DNA of 64,000 nt from Pseudomonas hygromyciniae. GTDB taxonomy: Bacteria; Pseudomonadota; Gammaproteobacteria; Pseudomonadales; Pseudomonadaceae. Positions 8,598 through 17,829 of this stretch are shown here, one piece after another. The translations under genes and the position numbers were made by a program. The stretch spans positions 1 to 64,000 of the forward strand of contig NZ_CP070507.1 of assembly GCF_016925675.1 (NCBI RefSeq). Direction: 5' to 3'. The notes below the pieces were generated by a model. The model saw only the letters and a list, made by a program, of their open reading frames with translations, was not told the DNA's origin and made no database searches. Numbering within the stretch: position 1 is the stretch's first letter; each line of letters starts with the position of its first letter.

Positions 8598-9464
8598 CTA
8601 TGTGCGGGCTCGGTCTCGCCCAAAGGGTTCGGTCAACTGACCAAGGTAACCCTTGGGATAGTCCCTCTCACGCAAGCCGACATTGGCGTCGCCCTGCTTT
8701 CCTGTACTGTCGTAGAACGTCCCGAATAGCCGATCCCACACCATCAGAAATTCGCCGCAGTTCACCTGGGCATCTTCGAAGTCGCGCTTGTGGTGCCAAC
8801 GATGAATTTCAGCCACCCCGATGACATGGCGCAGCCAACCCAGCCGGTAATCCAGGTTCGAGTGCTGAAAGCCCAAGTGAACGGTCAGAATGCCGAACCA
8901 GGTGGCAACCACTGCCGAAGGCGCGCCGGATGCAAACAGCAGCACCAATCCCGGGCCAGCCATGAGCATCGCATGTAGGGGATGCCGGCGCTCCCCATTC
9001 ATCCAGTACAAGCGCTCGGCGCTGTGGTGAATCATGTGAAAACGCCACAGCCAGGGTACGTGGTGGCTGATGCGGTGCATGGCATACAGGCTCAGATCGA
9101 GCACGACGGCGACCAGCAGCAGCTGAACCCAAAGTGGACTCTCGACTGGGAAGAGACGAACTGTAGCCGGCACTGCATCGCCCAGCCTGGCCAGGATTTC
9201 GGCGGTGAACTGGATGACGGAAAGATTCACCAGCATATGCACCAGGTCGGTCAGGGTGTCCTGGTGATCCTCCAGCCAGCCCTCCCGGAAAGGCTGGATA
9301 CGCTCCAGCCCCGCGACGGCCAATAGACCGACTGCGGCTACCAAGGGTGTGCTGGGCCAGTACGGCACCCCGGCGTACAAGGCCCAGACCATGAAGGCGG
9401 CGCTGCCACCAAACACGAGCGGATAGCTCAACCAGCGTAGGGCGAATCGAAGAGAAGTGGACAT
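8598..9464 (-). CDS. sterol desaturase / fatty acid hydroxylase family protein
   Basis: 288 residues with three to four hydrophobic segments in the first 160 residues. The di-iron histidine boxes of the family are intact: HRISHH near 130, HMIHHS near 143 and EIHRWHHK near 225. Such membrane enzymes hydroxylate or desaturate lipids using O2. It is the last gene of a four-gene run (DUF3703, lspA, araC, this), 68 bases after araC. Its lipid substrate cannot be told from sequence. Confidence 0.88.
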   Translation of the reverse strand: MSTSLRFALRWLSYPLVFGGSAAFMVWALYAGVPYWPSTPLVAAVGLLAVAGLERIQPFREGWLEDHQDTLTDLVHMLVNLSVIQFTAEILARLGDAVPATVRLFPVESPLWVQLLLVAVVLDLSLYAMHRISHHVPWLWRFHMIHHSAERLYWMNGERRHPLHAMLMAGPGLVLLFASGAPSAVVATWFGILTVHLGFQHSNLDYRLGWLRHVIGVAEIHRWHHKRDFEDAQVNCGEFLMVWDRLFGTFYDSTGKQGDANVGLRERDYPKGYLGQLTEPFGRDRART

Positions 9465-9532
9465 CGCTCAGCTCCTATGTAGAGAGCCTTCACGGTAGGT
9501 GCAGAGGACGACGTTCGACTTGAACGAAAGAG

Positions 9533-10279
9533 CTATGACTTCTGGAGATCGACCGCAGCCAGGGCGGAGGACGGATCGATGCCCAGCAGCGCCCTGAATG
9601 TCCGGGAGAAATGCGCCGAGTCGGAAAAACCTGCCGCATGCGCGGCTTCGGTCAGCCGTCCCCCTTTGGCCAGGTGTTGCAGGGCTTGGGTGAGGCGCAG
9701 CCATTTGACATAGCTGCGCAACGGCAGGCCGGTTTGCTCCACGAACCAATGGGAAAAACGCGTGGGTGACAAATGCACCAACGCGGCCATTGCCTCACGC
9801 CCCATTTGGCCTTCGCGCAGCGCTGCGGTGACCTTGGTCAAGCGCGGATCAGGGATTGGTGGATCGGCAAGCCGCAACAGCCGACGTACCTGCGCCTGCA
9901 ACTGGACAGGCGAATGCCCCGACGCCCTCAGTGCCTCGACCATCGCAGCAATATCGGCCGCTACGATCTCCATCAGCCTCACGGCTCCGCTCACCCGCAA
10001 GGCACGCGCCTCATCGGACAGCACATCCAGGTAGATCGACAGGACATGCCCAGCACTGAGCCGGTGCTTCAAGCCTGCCGGAATCAAGATGGCAGCCCCA
10101 GATTGCCCACCCAACGGCGTTTCAACCGTTATCGCGGCGTCGAGCCCCACTGCAATTTGATGTGCTTGATGATGGTGCCAATCCTGGTGGGCGGCATGGC
10201 CGAGAAAGACGCCGATACCGGGGCCGACCCAGGCATGGCCTGACCAGCGAGCCACTTCTGCGGCATCCGAGCTTCGCAT
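9533..10279 (-). CDS. AraC-family transcriptional regulator
   Basis: 248 residues from ATG 10279 (MRSSDAAEV). The C-terminal 100 residues hold the double HTH of AraC proteins (MAALVHLSPTRFSHWF, then LTEAAHAAGFSDSAHFSRTFR), ending with LGIDPSS, a variant of the usual GxxPS end. The N-terminal part has a cupin-like feel (LIPAGLKHRLSAGHVLSIYLD). Its start overlaps the lspA stop by one base, so it is translated with lspA, and it may control the desaturase gene next to it. Confidence 0.85.
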   Translation of the reverse strand: MRSSDAAEVARWSGHAWVGPGIGVFLGHAAHQDWHHHQAHQIAVGLDAAITVETPLGGQSGAAILIPAGLKHRLSAGHVLSIYLDVLSDEARALRVSGAVRLMEIVAADIAAMVEALRASGHSPVQLQAQVRRLLRLADPPIPDPRLTKVTAALREGQMGREAMAALVHLSPTRFSHWFVEQTGLPLRSYVKWLRLTQALQHLAKGGRLTEAAHAAGFSDSAHFSRTFRALLGIDPSSALAAVDLQKS

Positions 10280-10788
10280 TATCTGCCCCGGTCCAGTTCC
10301 GCGCTTGGACTCAGCACACTGCTCAGGAGCAACATGGCGGCACCGCCCACGATGCCGATGTCCGCCAAGTTGAATGCAGGCCAATGCCAGGATTGCCAGA
10401 AAAAATCCAGATAGTCGATCACATGGCCTCGGAAGCTGCGATCGATCAGATTCCCCACTGCCCCTCCCAGTATGAGGCTATAGCCCAGCGCTTCGAGCTT
10501 GGCCCTGGGCTTACGCAAGAGCAACGCGAGCCCAATCGAAACAACCAGTGCGAGGAGAATGAAGAAGTAGCGCTGCCAACCGCCCGCGTCAGCTAGGAAG
10601 CTGAACGCTGCGCCGGTATTCCAGAAATGGACCAGATTGAAGACTGGGGTCAGAGGAACCACGGCGCCGACCGAGAGCGAACCCTCAATTACATATTTGA
10701 TCGCCTGGTCGGCCAGGGCAACGGCTAGCGATAGCGTCCACCAGAGCCCGGGAGTGATACGGTGCGCCATTCCAAGTGGCGATTTCAT
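10279..10788 (-). CDS. lspA: lipoprotein signal peptidase
   Basis: 169 residues, four membrane segments. The LspA signatures are present: FWNTGAAFSFL, GGAVGNLIDRSFRG and VIDYLDF...FNLADIGI, which include the two catalytic aspartates. It cleaves prolipoprotein signal peptides in the inner membrane. An accessory lspA beside a MerR regulator and a CDF transporter is known from ISPpu12-like and pbr-type metal clusters. It overlaps the DUF3703 gene by four bases. Confidence 0.93.
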   Translation of the reverse strand: MKSPLGMAHRITPGLWWTLSLAVALADQAIKYVIEGSLSVGAVVPLTPVFNLVHFWNTGAAFSFLADAGGWQRYFFILLALVVSIGLALLLRKPRAKLEALGYSLILGGAVGNLIDRSFRGHVIDYLDFFWQSWHWPAFNLADIGIVGGAAMLLLSSVLSPSAELDRGR

Positions 10789-11132
10789 TGTTTCGCTCCC
10801 TGAAACAGTCGCTGCAATCCGGGTGAGACGGGCATCGGCGCGAATGCACTGATCCTCGCGCGTCCGGTATTGCCGAGCGGTACCCAGATCTTCGAGAACA
10901 ACACGGCAGCGATGATCCGTGGTGCTTGGCCGAACATTTCCCGGTAGTCGCGCAACTGCCAGCCAGCCCTTAGCATCAACCAATGGCTCCGCGCATGCAG
11001 GACGGGCATGTGCTGGCTCAAGATGTGGGCGCGCTCGAGCCAGGGGAATGCCTCGGTTGGCGCCTTTTCACGGAGTGCTGTCCTTGCCTGGAAAAAGGCT
11101 TCATCGATGGCATTGCGGAGGGCGGTATTCAT
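10785..11132 (-). CDS. DUF3703 family protein
   Basis: 115 residues from ATG 11132 (MNTALRNAIDEAFFQAR). The pattern WLERAHILSQHMPVLHARSHWLML is typical of DUF3703, a small helical family of metal-resistance clusters. Histidines and methionines in the core could bind metal, but no role is proven. It is first in the operon, 62 bases downstream of a MerR-type promoter, and its stop overlaps the lspA start. Confidence 0.75.
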   Translation of the reverse strand: MNTALRNAIDEAFFQARTALREKAPTEAFPWLERAHILSQHMPVLHARSHWLMLRAGWQLRDYREMFGQAPRIIAAVLFSKIWVPLGNTGRARISAFAPMPVSPGLQRLFQGAKQ

Positions 11133-11193
11133 CTGGAACTCACTTGCGCAGCAGTTGGAAGGCCATGATTCTGGGCCGATCGTGCAAGTGAAC

Positions 11194-11217
11194 ACCCTGT
11201 AGCCGCTATAGGGTCAA
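11194..11217 (-). promoter_or_regulatory. MerR-type operator/promoter for DUF3703-lspA
   Basis: On the minus strand: TTGACC (-35) at 11217-11212, overlapping the dyad ACCCTATA-gcggc-TACAGGGT, with a weak -10 (TTCACT) after a long spacer near 19 bases. That overlong spacer with a central dyad is the hallmark of MerR-family promoters. An IS3 element sits two bases upstream of the -35. Confidence 0.75.
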
Positions 11218-11237
11218 GCTGAATCGCCCCGGGTTTC

Positions 11238-12119
11238 CTAGACACTCTCCAGGCTCGCTGCGTAACGCTTTTCAAACTCTACCGGTGACAGCTGATTGTT
11301 GAAACTGTGGCGTCGTTTTGGGTTGTAAAACATCTCGATGTAATCGAACACATCATCCCGAGCATCCTGGCGTGTAGTGTAGATTTTACGCTTGATCCGC
11401 TCCCGCTTTAGCAGCTGGAAAAAGCTCTCCGCCACAGCGTTGTCGTGGCAGTTACCTCGACGACTCATGCTGGCTACCAGGTTGTTAGCTTTCAAGAAGC
11501 TTCGCCAGTCTGAGCTGCTGTACTGACTGCCTTGATCCGAGTGGATCATCACCTCTTGCTTCGGCTTACGTCTCCAAACCGCCATCAGCAGTGCATCAAT
11601 GGCTACGTCGCTGGTCATCTGCGACTTCATTGACCAACCAATGATCTGGCGTGAAAACAGATCGAGCACCACGGCCAAATACAGCCAGCCTTCATATGTT
11701 CGGATGTAGGTAATGTCTGTGACCCAGACTTTGTTGGGTTCTCTGACATCGAATTGGCGCTTCAGTAAGTTCGGTGAGGCAACGGCTGGTTTACCGCCAT
11801 ATTTTCCCGGCCTCCGTCGATACCCAGTCTGAGAACGTAAACCTTCAAGGCGCATCAACCTAGCTACCCGGTGACGGCCACAGCTCTCACCAACCTCTCG
11901 CAGGTCATCATGGATCTTGCGATAGCCATAAACACCACCGCTTTCCAACCAGGAGTGTTTGATCAGTCCAAGCAGTCGCTGATCGTCCTTGGCTCGCGCA
12001 GATTTTGGTTCTGATAGCCACGCGTAGTAGCCGCTGGGATGAACCTTGAGCGTCAGGCAAAGCCGTCGAATCGCGTAATGACCCGCTTGCTGCTTAATAA
12101 AGGCGTACTTCAGCCGCAC
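11238..12119 (-). CDS. IS3-family transposase OrfB
   Basis: 293 residues with the full integrase core: VWVTDITYIRTYEGWLY (first D), MIHSDQGSQYSS (second D) and HDNAVAESFFQLLKRE (E), that is, DDE. An HTH_21 region (LLGLIKHSWLESGGVYGYRKI) precedes. It overlaps orfA by ten bases in another frame, consistent with a -1 programmed frameshift producing OrfAB. It appears intact. Confidence 0.95.
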   Translation of the reverse strand: MRLKYAFIKQQAGHYAIRRLCLTLKVHPSGYYAWLSEPKSARAKDDQRLLGLIKHSWLESGGVYGYRKIHDDLREVGESCGRHRVARLMRLEGLRSQTGYRRRPGKYGGKPAVASPNLLKRQFDVREPNKVWVTDITYIRTYEGWLYLAVVLDLFSRQIIGWSMKSQMTSDVAIDALLMAVWRRKPKQEVMIHSDQGSQYSSSDWRSFLKANNLVASMSRRGNCHDNAVAESFFQLLKRERIKRKIYTTRQDARDDVFDYIEMFYNPKRRHSFNNQLSPVEFEKRYAASLESV

Positions 12120-12388
12120 TCCTTGGCAAAGTACGCGGCGGCCTTTTTTAAGATGTCTCGCTCCTCCGTCACCCGTTTCAGCTCGGCCCGTAGACGACGA
12201 ACCTCAGCGCTCTGATCATCCTCCTCAACGCGCTGTTCCTGGGGCTTGGTGTAGCGCTTAACCCAGGCATAGAGGCTGTGCACGGACACACCCAATCGTG
12301 CAGCCACCTCCGAGACAGGAAGCTTCTTTTCGGTCACTTGTTTGACCGCCTGGATTTTGAATTCTTCGGGATATCGCTGGTTGCTCAT
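12110..12388 (-). CDS. IS3-family transposase OrfA
   Basis: 92 residues: an N-terminal HTH (VSEVAARLGVSVHSLYAWVKRY) followed by a leucine-rich coiled coil (EVRRLRAELKRVTEERDILKKA), the standard OrfA layout. It binds the IS ends and fuses to OrfB by frameshift near GCGTACTTTGCC at 12124-12135, where a run of As on the coding strand lies nearby. Confidence 0.93.
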   Translation of the reverse strand: MSNQRYPEEFKIQAVKQVTEKKLPVSEVAARLGVSVHSLYAWVKRYTKPQEQRVEEDDQSAEVRRLRAELKRVTEERDILKKAAAYFAKECG

Positions 12389-12496
12389 GGCACCTCCTAA
12401 TGGGCCTCATTTTAAGGCTTGGAGGTGTCTACGAAACTAGGGGCGATTCAAGCTCTACGCTTTGAGCAGAAGCGAATGGCACTTTTCTAGCGCGCC

Positions 12497-12904
12497 TTAT
12501 GGAAGCCGTTTGCCTCCCTCCACTAGACCCGAAAGTATTCCGCAGTCCAGGCTTTGTCGTTCGTCATCGCAGCAGCTGCGTAACGTCACCAACTGGTTTT
12601 CCAGGGCTTGCAAGGATGCGATCTGGGCCCTGACCTGGGCGATATGGCTATCAAGCAGCGTATTGACCGCCGCGCACGGTTGCTGCGGCTGTGCTTGAAC
12701 GCTCTGCAAAACACCAATTTCGTCCAACGACATGCCAAAGGACCGGCAACGGCGGATGAACAGCAGTTTCTCCACATGATCCGCTTCGTAGGCTCGGTAG
12801 CCATTTGCCTGGCGATTGGGCGATGCAAGCAGGCCCTGGCGCTCATAGAAACGAATGGTCTGAATGTCCGCTCCCGTCAGCTGTGCAAGTTGACCAATGC
12901 GCAT
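12497..12904 (-). CDS. MerR-family metal-responsive regulator (CadR/PbrR type)
   Basis: 135 residues. N-terminal winged HTH (MRIGQLAQLTGADIQTIRFYERQGLL), then the dimerisation helix. Metal-binding cysteines fit CadR/PbrR rather than MerR: C77 in QPCAAVNTLLDSH and a C-terminal CCDDERQSLDCG cluster. It is divergent from the CDF transporter, with a MerR-type operator between them, and probably also served the lspA operon before the IS3 insertion. Likely inducers are Cd, Pb or Zn. Confidence 0.88.
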   Translation of the reverse strand: MRIGQLAQLTGADIQTIRFYERQGLLASPNRQANGYRAYEADHVEKLLFIRRCRSFGMSLDEIGVLQSVQAQPQQPCAAVNTLLDSHIAQVRAQIASLQALENQLVTLRSCCDDERQSLDCGILSGLVEGGKRLP

Positions 12905-12940
12905 AGGCTGCTCCTCGATAAACAGCCAGTATATCCAGGC

Positions 12941-12971
12941 TTGACCCTATACCTGCTATATGGTTTTCAAT
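12941..12971 (+). promoter_or_regulatory. MerR-type operator/promoter for the CDF transporter
   Basis: TTGACC at 12941-12946, dyad ACCCTATA-cctgc-TATATGGT at 12944-12964 and a -10-like TTCAAT at 12966-12971, spacer 19. The half-site ACCCTATA is identical to that at 11.2 kb, which argues for one regulator acting on both. Confidence 0.75.
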
Positions 12972-13004
12972 TGCCAGAATTGAACCTGATAGGAGAGGCG
13001 GATC

Positions 13005-13898
13005 ATGAGCTCGTGTGAAAAATCCTGTGGCTGCGGTTCAGTGTCAGCGCCTGCTGAAGCAGCGAGCGCGCCCTCGACCGAAGGAGCCTGGGTCAGCCAT
13101 TTTTCTGTACCCAAGATGGATTGCCCTTCGGAAGAGCGAATGATTCGGCTCGCGCTGAATAGCTTGCCTGAGCTTCGTTCGTTGTCCTTTGATCTGAGCA
13201 GCAGGCAGGTACTCGCTTTCCATGACGGGGCGGTTGACCCAATCACTACCAAGCTGGAGTCCCTGGGTCTAGGGGCAGCGCTACTGGGGACTCAACCAGC
13301 TAGTCAGGAAGCAGCCTCGACCAATCGCGCTGATGAGGAATTAGCGGCGTCGAAAGAGGCGAGCACCCTGAAAATTTTGCTCGGCATCAACGCTGCCATG
13401 TTTGTTATCGAGATGGGCGCAGGGTTGATCGCTCAGTCGACGGGCCTTATTGCCGACTCGCTGGACATGTTTGCGGATGCTGCCGTCTATGGCTTGGCTC
13501 TCTTTGCCGTCGGCCGCAGTGCACAGCTGCAAGTTCGCGCTGCGCACCTGGCGGGTTTCTTTCAGATCCTGTTGGCACTGGGCGTACTCGTGGAGGTGGC
13601 TAGACGCTTCCACTATGGCAGCGAACCTGAGTCGATGCTGATGATGGGGATTGGCTTAGTTGCACTCGTCGCAAACGCCAGCTGTCTCTTGATGATCTAT
13701 GGCCATCGCGAAGGCGGTGCACACATGAAAGCGAGCTGGATTTTTTCGGCCAACGATGTGCTCGCGAACATTGGCGTTATCGTCGCCGGCGCGCTGGTTG
13801 CGTGGACGGGCTCTCCCTACCCAGACTTGGTGATTGGTACGGTCGTTGGCCTCATCGTATTGAACGGTGCGCGCCGAATCCTGGCATTGAAAGCCTGA
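13005..13898 (+). CDS. CDF-family cation efflux transporter with HMA-like N-terminus
   Basis: 297 residues. A cysteine-rich start (CEKSCGCG) and an HMA-like domain with a KMDCPSEE metal motif are followed by six membrane helices of the cation diffusion facilitator type, with GLIADSLDMFADAAVYG and HMKASWIFSANDVLANIG carrying the transport-site residues. It exports divalent metal ions (Zn, Cd or Co) from the cytoplasm. AGGAG precedes the start and a MerR-type promoter lies upstream. Confidence 0.88.
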   Translation: MSSCEKSCGCGSVSAPAEAASAPSTEGAWVSHFSVPKMDCPSEERMIRLALNSLPELRSLSFDLSSRQVLAFHDGAVDPITTKLESLGLGAALLGTQPASQEAASTNRADEELAASKEASTLKILLGINAAMFVIEMGAGLIAQSTGLIADSLDMFADAAVYGLALFAVGRSAQLQVRAAHLAGFFQILLALGVLVEVARRFHYGSEPESMLMMGIGLVALVANASCLLMIYGHREGGAHMKASWIFSANDVLANIGVIVAGALVAWTGSPYPDLVIGTVVGLIVLNGARRILALKA

Positions 13899-14029
13899 CC
13901 AACCGATCCTGTATTCCATCGCGATGGGCTCACTTTCTACAAGTGAACATCAATGGTACGGACAGTCCAATAAACCTTCGTTTGATAGACGCCTCTGGCG
14001 AGGTGTGCTGGGTGCACTCCTGGAAGGAT

Positions 14030-14048
14030 TGAGCTACAATGTAGCTCA
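14030..14048. promoter_or_regulatory. palindromic operator before the RelB/YafQ pair
   Basis: TGAGCTACAATGTAGCTCA is a 19-bp near-perfect dyad 21 bases before the antitoxin start. RelB-type antitoxins repress their own operon at such dyads. Confidence 0.65.
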
Positions 14049-14068
14049 TCAATCTGGAGGATCAAACC

Positions 14069-14332
14069 ATGTCCGCAAATGCTGTAGTCCGTGCCCGTAT
14101 CGACGAGCACATCAAGGAAGAGGCGACCGTCGTGCTGGCAGCGATGGGACTCACCGTGTCTGACGCCTTCCGCATCATGTTGACCCGAGTCGCCCGCGAG
14201 AAAGCCTTGCCGTTCGAGCCGCTGATTCCGAACGCCACCACCATCGAGGCGATGAAGGAAGCGCGCCGTGGCGGCTTGAAGTCGTTCGCTTCCGTCGAGG
14301 ATCTGATGGCGGATCTGAATGCGGACGATTGA
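14069..14332 (+). CDS. RelB/DinJ-family antitoxin
   Basis: 87 residues. The N-terminal ribbon-helix-helix (VVRARIDEHIKEEATVVLAAMGLTVSDAFRIML is split here into VVRARIDEHI and LTVSDAFRIMLTRVA) is typical of DinJ/RelB. The C-terminal part would wrap the toxin. It overlaps the toxin gene by 14 bases and should both repress the operon and neutralise YafQ. Confidence 0.92.
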   Translation: MSANAVVRARIDEHIKEEATVVLAAMGLTVSDAFRIMLTRVAREKALPFEPLIPNATTIEAMKEARRGGLKSFASVEDLMADLNADD

Positions 14333-14600
14333 ACAGACCAGCCGGTTCAAACGCGATTATAAACGCGAAGCCAAAGGCCCGCATCGTCAGACGCTGGCGA
14401 GCGATTTCATTGCCGTCGTCACAGCCCTGGCGAATAACCAGCCTCTGGCCGAGAAGCACCGTGACCACGCCCTCACCGGCGACTGGAAAGACCACCGGGA
14501 CTGTCACATCAAGCCCGACCTGGTGTTGATTTACCGCAAGCCGGATGACGCCGTGCTGCAACTCGTGCGTCTCGGATCGCATAGCGAGCTTGGCCTGTAA
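14319..14600 (+). CDS. YafQ-family mRNA interferase toxin
   Basis: 93 residues of the RelE/YafQ fold. DYKREAKGPH, HRDHALTGDWKDHRDCHIKPD and LVLIYRKPDD align with YafQ, including the histidines and aspartate used in ribosome-dependent mRNA cleavage and the terminal RLGSHSELG. Forms a toxin-antitoxin pair with the preceding gene, probably stabilising the island. Confidence 0.92.
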   Translation: MRTIEQTSRFKRDYKREAKGPHRQTLASDFIAVVTALANNQPLAEKHRDHALTGDWKDHRDCHIKPDLVLIYRKPDDAVLQLVRLGSHSELGL

Positions 14601-14635
14601 CGCCGGGGTCTGCCCAGGACAAGGAAAGAAGCTAC

Positions 14636-15101
14636 ATGACAATCAGCATCACCGACGACGATTGGAACGAACTGACTCCCGAGAGTTTCGATACCACCGC
14701 ACTGCTGCGGGCAGTCGATGCCGTGGACGAGCTGCGCGGCGATTGAGTGACAACGCAGACGGCGGGCCTCCGCAACTGCGCACCGACCTGTTGAAGCTGC
14801 ATCAACTGGCGATGAGGTGATCCAGGTGCGGATTCGAGAGCACGTCATCGCCACCAATGACATGCGTCTGTTCGGTCTGCACCTACTGGGGCAGGCGTCG
14901 CTGCGCATGGAGCAAGCGCTGTGGCCAGAAGAATATGAGCGGATGACCCGCGAGGTCGAAGAAGCTCTCCGTGAGGCCGACGACCCCAACGCCAAGTCGT
15001 ACACCCACGAGAAGTCATGCAGGCGATGCAGGAACGAATCGACCAAGCACGAGACAAGCCATGTTGATCGGCCCTGCCCCAACTCCCTCGAACTCGGATG
15101 A
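14636..15101 (+). other. decayed small reading frames, no recognised gene
   Basis: Downstream of yafQ are a 36-codon frame at 14636-14746 (MTISITDDDWNELTPESFDT...) and a frame at 14817-15101 whose first 60 residues look protein-like (RLFGLHLLGQASLRMEQALWPEEYERM). The joints between them are out of frame. This reads like one or two former genes broken by frameshifts or fusions. I do not recognise the family. Confidence 0.35.
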
Positions 15102-15156
15102 GTCGGACCTAGCAACGTGGTGACACCGATCATCTAGGGCCGGAGCAGAGCCTGTG

Positions 15157-16782
15157 TCAGCCCGCGAGGCGGTGCGTCACTTCGCTGAGCTGGGCCGACA
15201 GCGTATGCAGGTTCTGGCTGGCTGCCTCGGTACGCTCGACATTGTCCTGGTTGGTGGTGGCGATGGCGGTAATTTCGGTCAGATTGCGCGAGATATCTTC
15301 CGCCACGGACGTCTGCTCTTCGGCAGCGGTAGCGATCTGACGGTTCATGTCGCGGATCGCTTCGACTTCTTGGGTGATGCGCTGAAGCATGCTGCCCGCT
15401 TCCGTAACCTGTTCGACACCTTCGTTGCTGCGGGTTTGTCCATTTTCAATCGCACGCACCGCATCCACCGCGCCGGTCTGCACCGTGTCGATAATCTGAT
15501 GAATTTCAGCGGTGGAGTCGGCGGTGCGCCTGGCCAGCGTGCGCACCTCGTCGGCAACGACGGCAAACCCGCGTCCGGCATCGCCCGCGCGGGCGGCTTC
15601 GATGGCTGCGTTTAGCGCCAGCAGATTGGTCTGGTCGGCGATGCCGCGAATAACTTCCAGCACCTTGCCAATGCGACCGCTATCGGTCTCCAGACGGCGT
15701 ATTACCTCGGCGGTGTTGCTGATCTCGCCGCGCATGTGGGTAATGGTCTGGATAGTCGAACGCATCATGGTCTCACCCTGCTGCGCCGAATGATCGGCCG
15801 CATCCGCTGCACGCGCGGCTTCGGCGGCGTGACGGGCGACTTCCTGCGCCGTAGCGGACATTTCATGCATGGCGGTAGCGACCTGATCGGAGCGCGAGAA
15901 CTGCTCGCGAGTGCCTTGGCCCATCAGTGCGGCGATGGCGCTCAATTCACCACTGGCGCTGTCCAGGTCCGAGGTGTTGCGTTGCAGGAGGGTGAACGTA
16001 TCGGCAAGGAAGTCACGCAGGATATTCGCGGCAACTGCCAGACGTCCCAATTCGTCAGCACGGGACGCATCGACGCGCTGTGCAAAGTCGCCCTGGCTGA
16101 GCTTGGCGATGTGGTCGATCAGGTGACGGATGGGGGCGATCAGATTGCGGTTTACCAACCATAGGCTGAGCAAGGCGATGAAAACGCCAGCGGCTAGCAT
16201 TACCAACGAGCCGACGACTATTTTACGATCTGCGGCTTCGCTGATGGTTTCCGAACGATGCAGCGCCGAATCGCGCTGCTGGATGACCAAACCACTGAGC
16301 TGTTCGCTGGTGGCACGGTCGATGCCTTGAACCGCCTCGTCGCCGGCGAATGGATCGTTTCCGCCGGCGATGTAGGCCGCACGGCCCGCGCGGTAGGCGG
16401 CGCCGAGGCGCCGGTGCTCCTCGTGCAGGTCGCGGAGCTGCTTTGACAGGGCAGGGTTGTGCTCGCTTCGCTCAACGAGTCTGCCCAGGATGTCCTGGAC
16501 CTTTCGTTCCTGGTTCTCGAAGCTTTGCCAGTACTTGCTCAAGGCTTCAGGTGATTTGCCACGCAGCAAGACGTTCTTCCACTCCTGCACCTGCACTTTG
16601 AATTCCACGTTGGCTTCGTCGATCAGGCGCGACGTTTCGATCGGACCCTTGAGTAGTTGTTGATACTTGGAAATGTCATCCGACAAGAAGGAAAAACTGG
16701 CGAAGGCGATCAGCAATATCACCAACAGGCTGCCGCCGATCAGTGTGAGCAGCTGAGCGCGCAGGGATTTTTTCAAGAGCAT
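15157..16782 (-). CDS. methyl-accepting chemotaxis protein
   Basis: 541 residues from ATG 16782 ([12 protein letters not shown]). One transmembrane helix near the start, a periplasmic four-helix-bundle type sensor to about residue 190, a second helix ([19 protein letters not shown]), a HAMP domain, and the conserved signalling hairpin [20 protein letters not shown] with EVRTLARR. It has no CheR-docking pentapeptide at the end. An MCP gene is carried by Tn1721/Tn1722 as I recall, so this may be old Tn1721 cargo. The sensed ligand is unknown. Confidence 0.9.
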   Translation of the reverse strand: MLLKKSLRAQLLTLIGGSLLVILLIAFASFSFLSDDISKYQQLLKGPIETSRLIDEANVEFKVQVQEWKNVLLRGKSPEALSKYWQSFENQERKVQDILGRLVERSEHNPALSKQLRDLHEEHRRLGAAYRAGRAAYIAGGNDPFAGDEAVQGIDRATSEQLSGLVIQQRDSALHRSETISEAADRKIVVGSLVMLAAGVFIALLSLWLVNRNLIAPIRHLIDHIAKLSQGDFAQRVDASRADELGRLAVAANILRDFLADTFTLLQRNTSDLDSASGELSAIAALMGQGTREQFSRSDQVATAMHEMSATAQEVARHAAEAARAADAADHSAQQGETMMRSTIQTITHMRGEISNTAEVIRRLETDSGRIGKVLEVIRGIADQTNLLALNAAIEAARAGDAGRGFAVVADEVRTLARRTADSTAEIHQIIDTVQTGAVDAVRAIENGQTRSNEGVEQVTEAGSMLQRITQEVEAIRDMNRQIATAAEEQTSVAEDISRNLTEITAIATTNQDNVERTEAASQNLHTLSAQLSEVTHRLAG

Positions 16783-16869
16783 CTGGGCGGTCTCGTATCG
16801 AAAGGGGGGCGCTTGAGTCATACGCAAGATTGAGCGAGCGGTCAGCCAAATGACCGTTCGTTCGCCCCC

Positions 16870-17200
16870 TTATGTCGGCGTACCGCTGCGATACTTGAAC
16901 GCTTTCAGACCAGACGCAGATGGTTGTCCCAGAGCCCTGCCGGCAATTGCAGCGCGGTGCTGACGAAGCCCCCGCTGGCGGGGTCGACCGTTAGGACAAG
17001 ATGTCCGATCCGCGCTCATCGAAGCCTCCGCGCCTGGCCGGGGCACTTCTACCCGTGTGTTCGCGCAGTTGCGACAGCCAACCCGCAGGGAGTTTTTGCG
17101 GTTCATCCGCGTGGCTTGAGGAGACCAAGTTTCCGTCGCGGTCAAATAAGCTCATGCGCTTGAAAACCGGGTCCTCGGCGAGCATTCGCGCGGCTCGTCT
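16870..17200 (-). pseudogene. remnant of a sensor-protein gene
   Basis: A short minus-strand frame around 16991-17185 reads MLAEDPVFKRMSLFDRDGN..., which resembles the extracytoplasmic part of a sensor or diguanylate cyclase. It is not continued by a transmembrane or output domain in any frame. I treat it as a fragment. The stretch 17200-17600 shows nothing else I can support apart from the run-up to the DUF736 fragment. Confidence 0.3.
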
Positions 17201-17625
17201 CTGGTTTGGCCTTAAGCTACCGGCGCCCCTATCTGCCTGGTCTGCACTCTTTACTATACCGAACGACGAATGTCAGATCGAGCGCTCGGCGATCGGGAAT
17301 ATTTTTCGCCAAGCAAGGGCTACGCATGTCGCGAGATTCCAGCGCCTACGACTGGTGTTTAGAGTCGGCCAATACTCCTGTCCGGCCGGTCAGCCATGCG
17401 TCCTTGAGTCGTCGTGAATCCTGGCGGGATCGGACCTGGGCCCACAACCGTTCCCACCGAACATTTTCCCCGCCGGCGAGCGGCTTTCTCGCGCAACAAA
17501 TTGTTCGGAGCTCAAGGTCCTTCTCTACGTTTCGGCTGCATTGGCAGTGCGTTCGGCCCTCACCCGCCGATCGGCTCACAACAAGGACGCGATGGGCGCG
17601 ACCATGAATCCGAAAGGAGAACACC

Positions 17626-17679
17626 ATGGCCATCATCGGCATCTTTACCACCTCTAAAGACGGGGCTAGTTGCAGTTAA
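17626..17679 (+). pseudogene. 5' fragment of a DUF736 gene
   Basis: After the ribosome site GAAAGGAGAAC comes an ATG giving MAIIGIFTTSKDG, the characteristic N-terminus of DUF736 proteins found on many proteobacterial mobile elements. Homology stops at codon 13 where the end-like block starts. The upstream 150 bases probably hold its former promoter. Confidence 0.6.
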
Positions 17680-17829
17680 TGTGAGTAGGGAACGATGGAA
17701 TGCAAGCCGGCGCGGCTGAATGCAAGCTCGCTCGCAAATAATCTGAGCCAGACGGCTCCGTCAGTCGCAGTTAATCTGAGCCGGAAATTGCGCTGATTGC
17801 GAGCACGGCCGTTTTCGATTGCAAGCCGG
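17652..17829 (+). repeat. end-like repeat block, copy 2
   Basis: Same order of short repeats as the blocks at 8.3 and 27.0 kb (GGAATGCAAGCCGGCGCGG, GTCAGTCGCAGTTAAT, GATTGCAAGCCGGTACAG). It sits between a truncated DUF736 gene and a truncated tniB, in the same orientation as the 27.0-kb block and opposite to the 8.3-kb block. Confidence 0.7.

Larger units (their letters stand above)
11220..12450 (-). mobile_element. complete IS3-family insertion sequence
   Basis: 1231 bases with imperfect terminal repeats (TGAATCGCCCC at one end; GGGGCGATTCA at the other) and a 3-base direct repeat AGC on both flanks, the usual IS3 target duplication. It carries orfA and orfB. It separates the MerR-family gene from the promoter of the lspA operon. 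I do not assign an ISfinder name. Confidence 0.92.
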
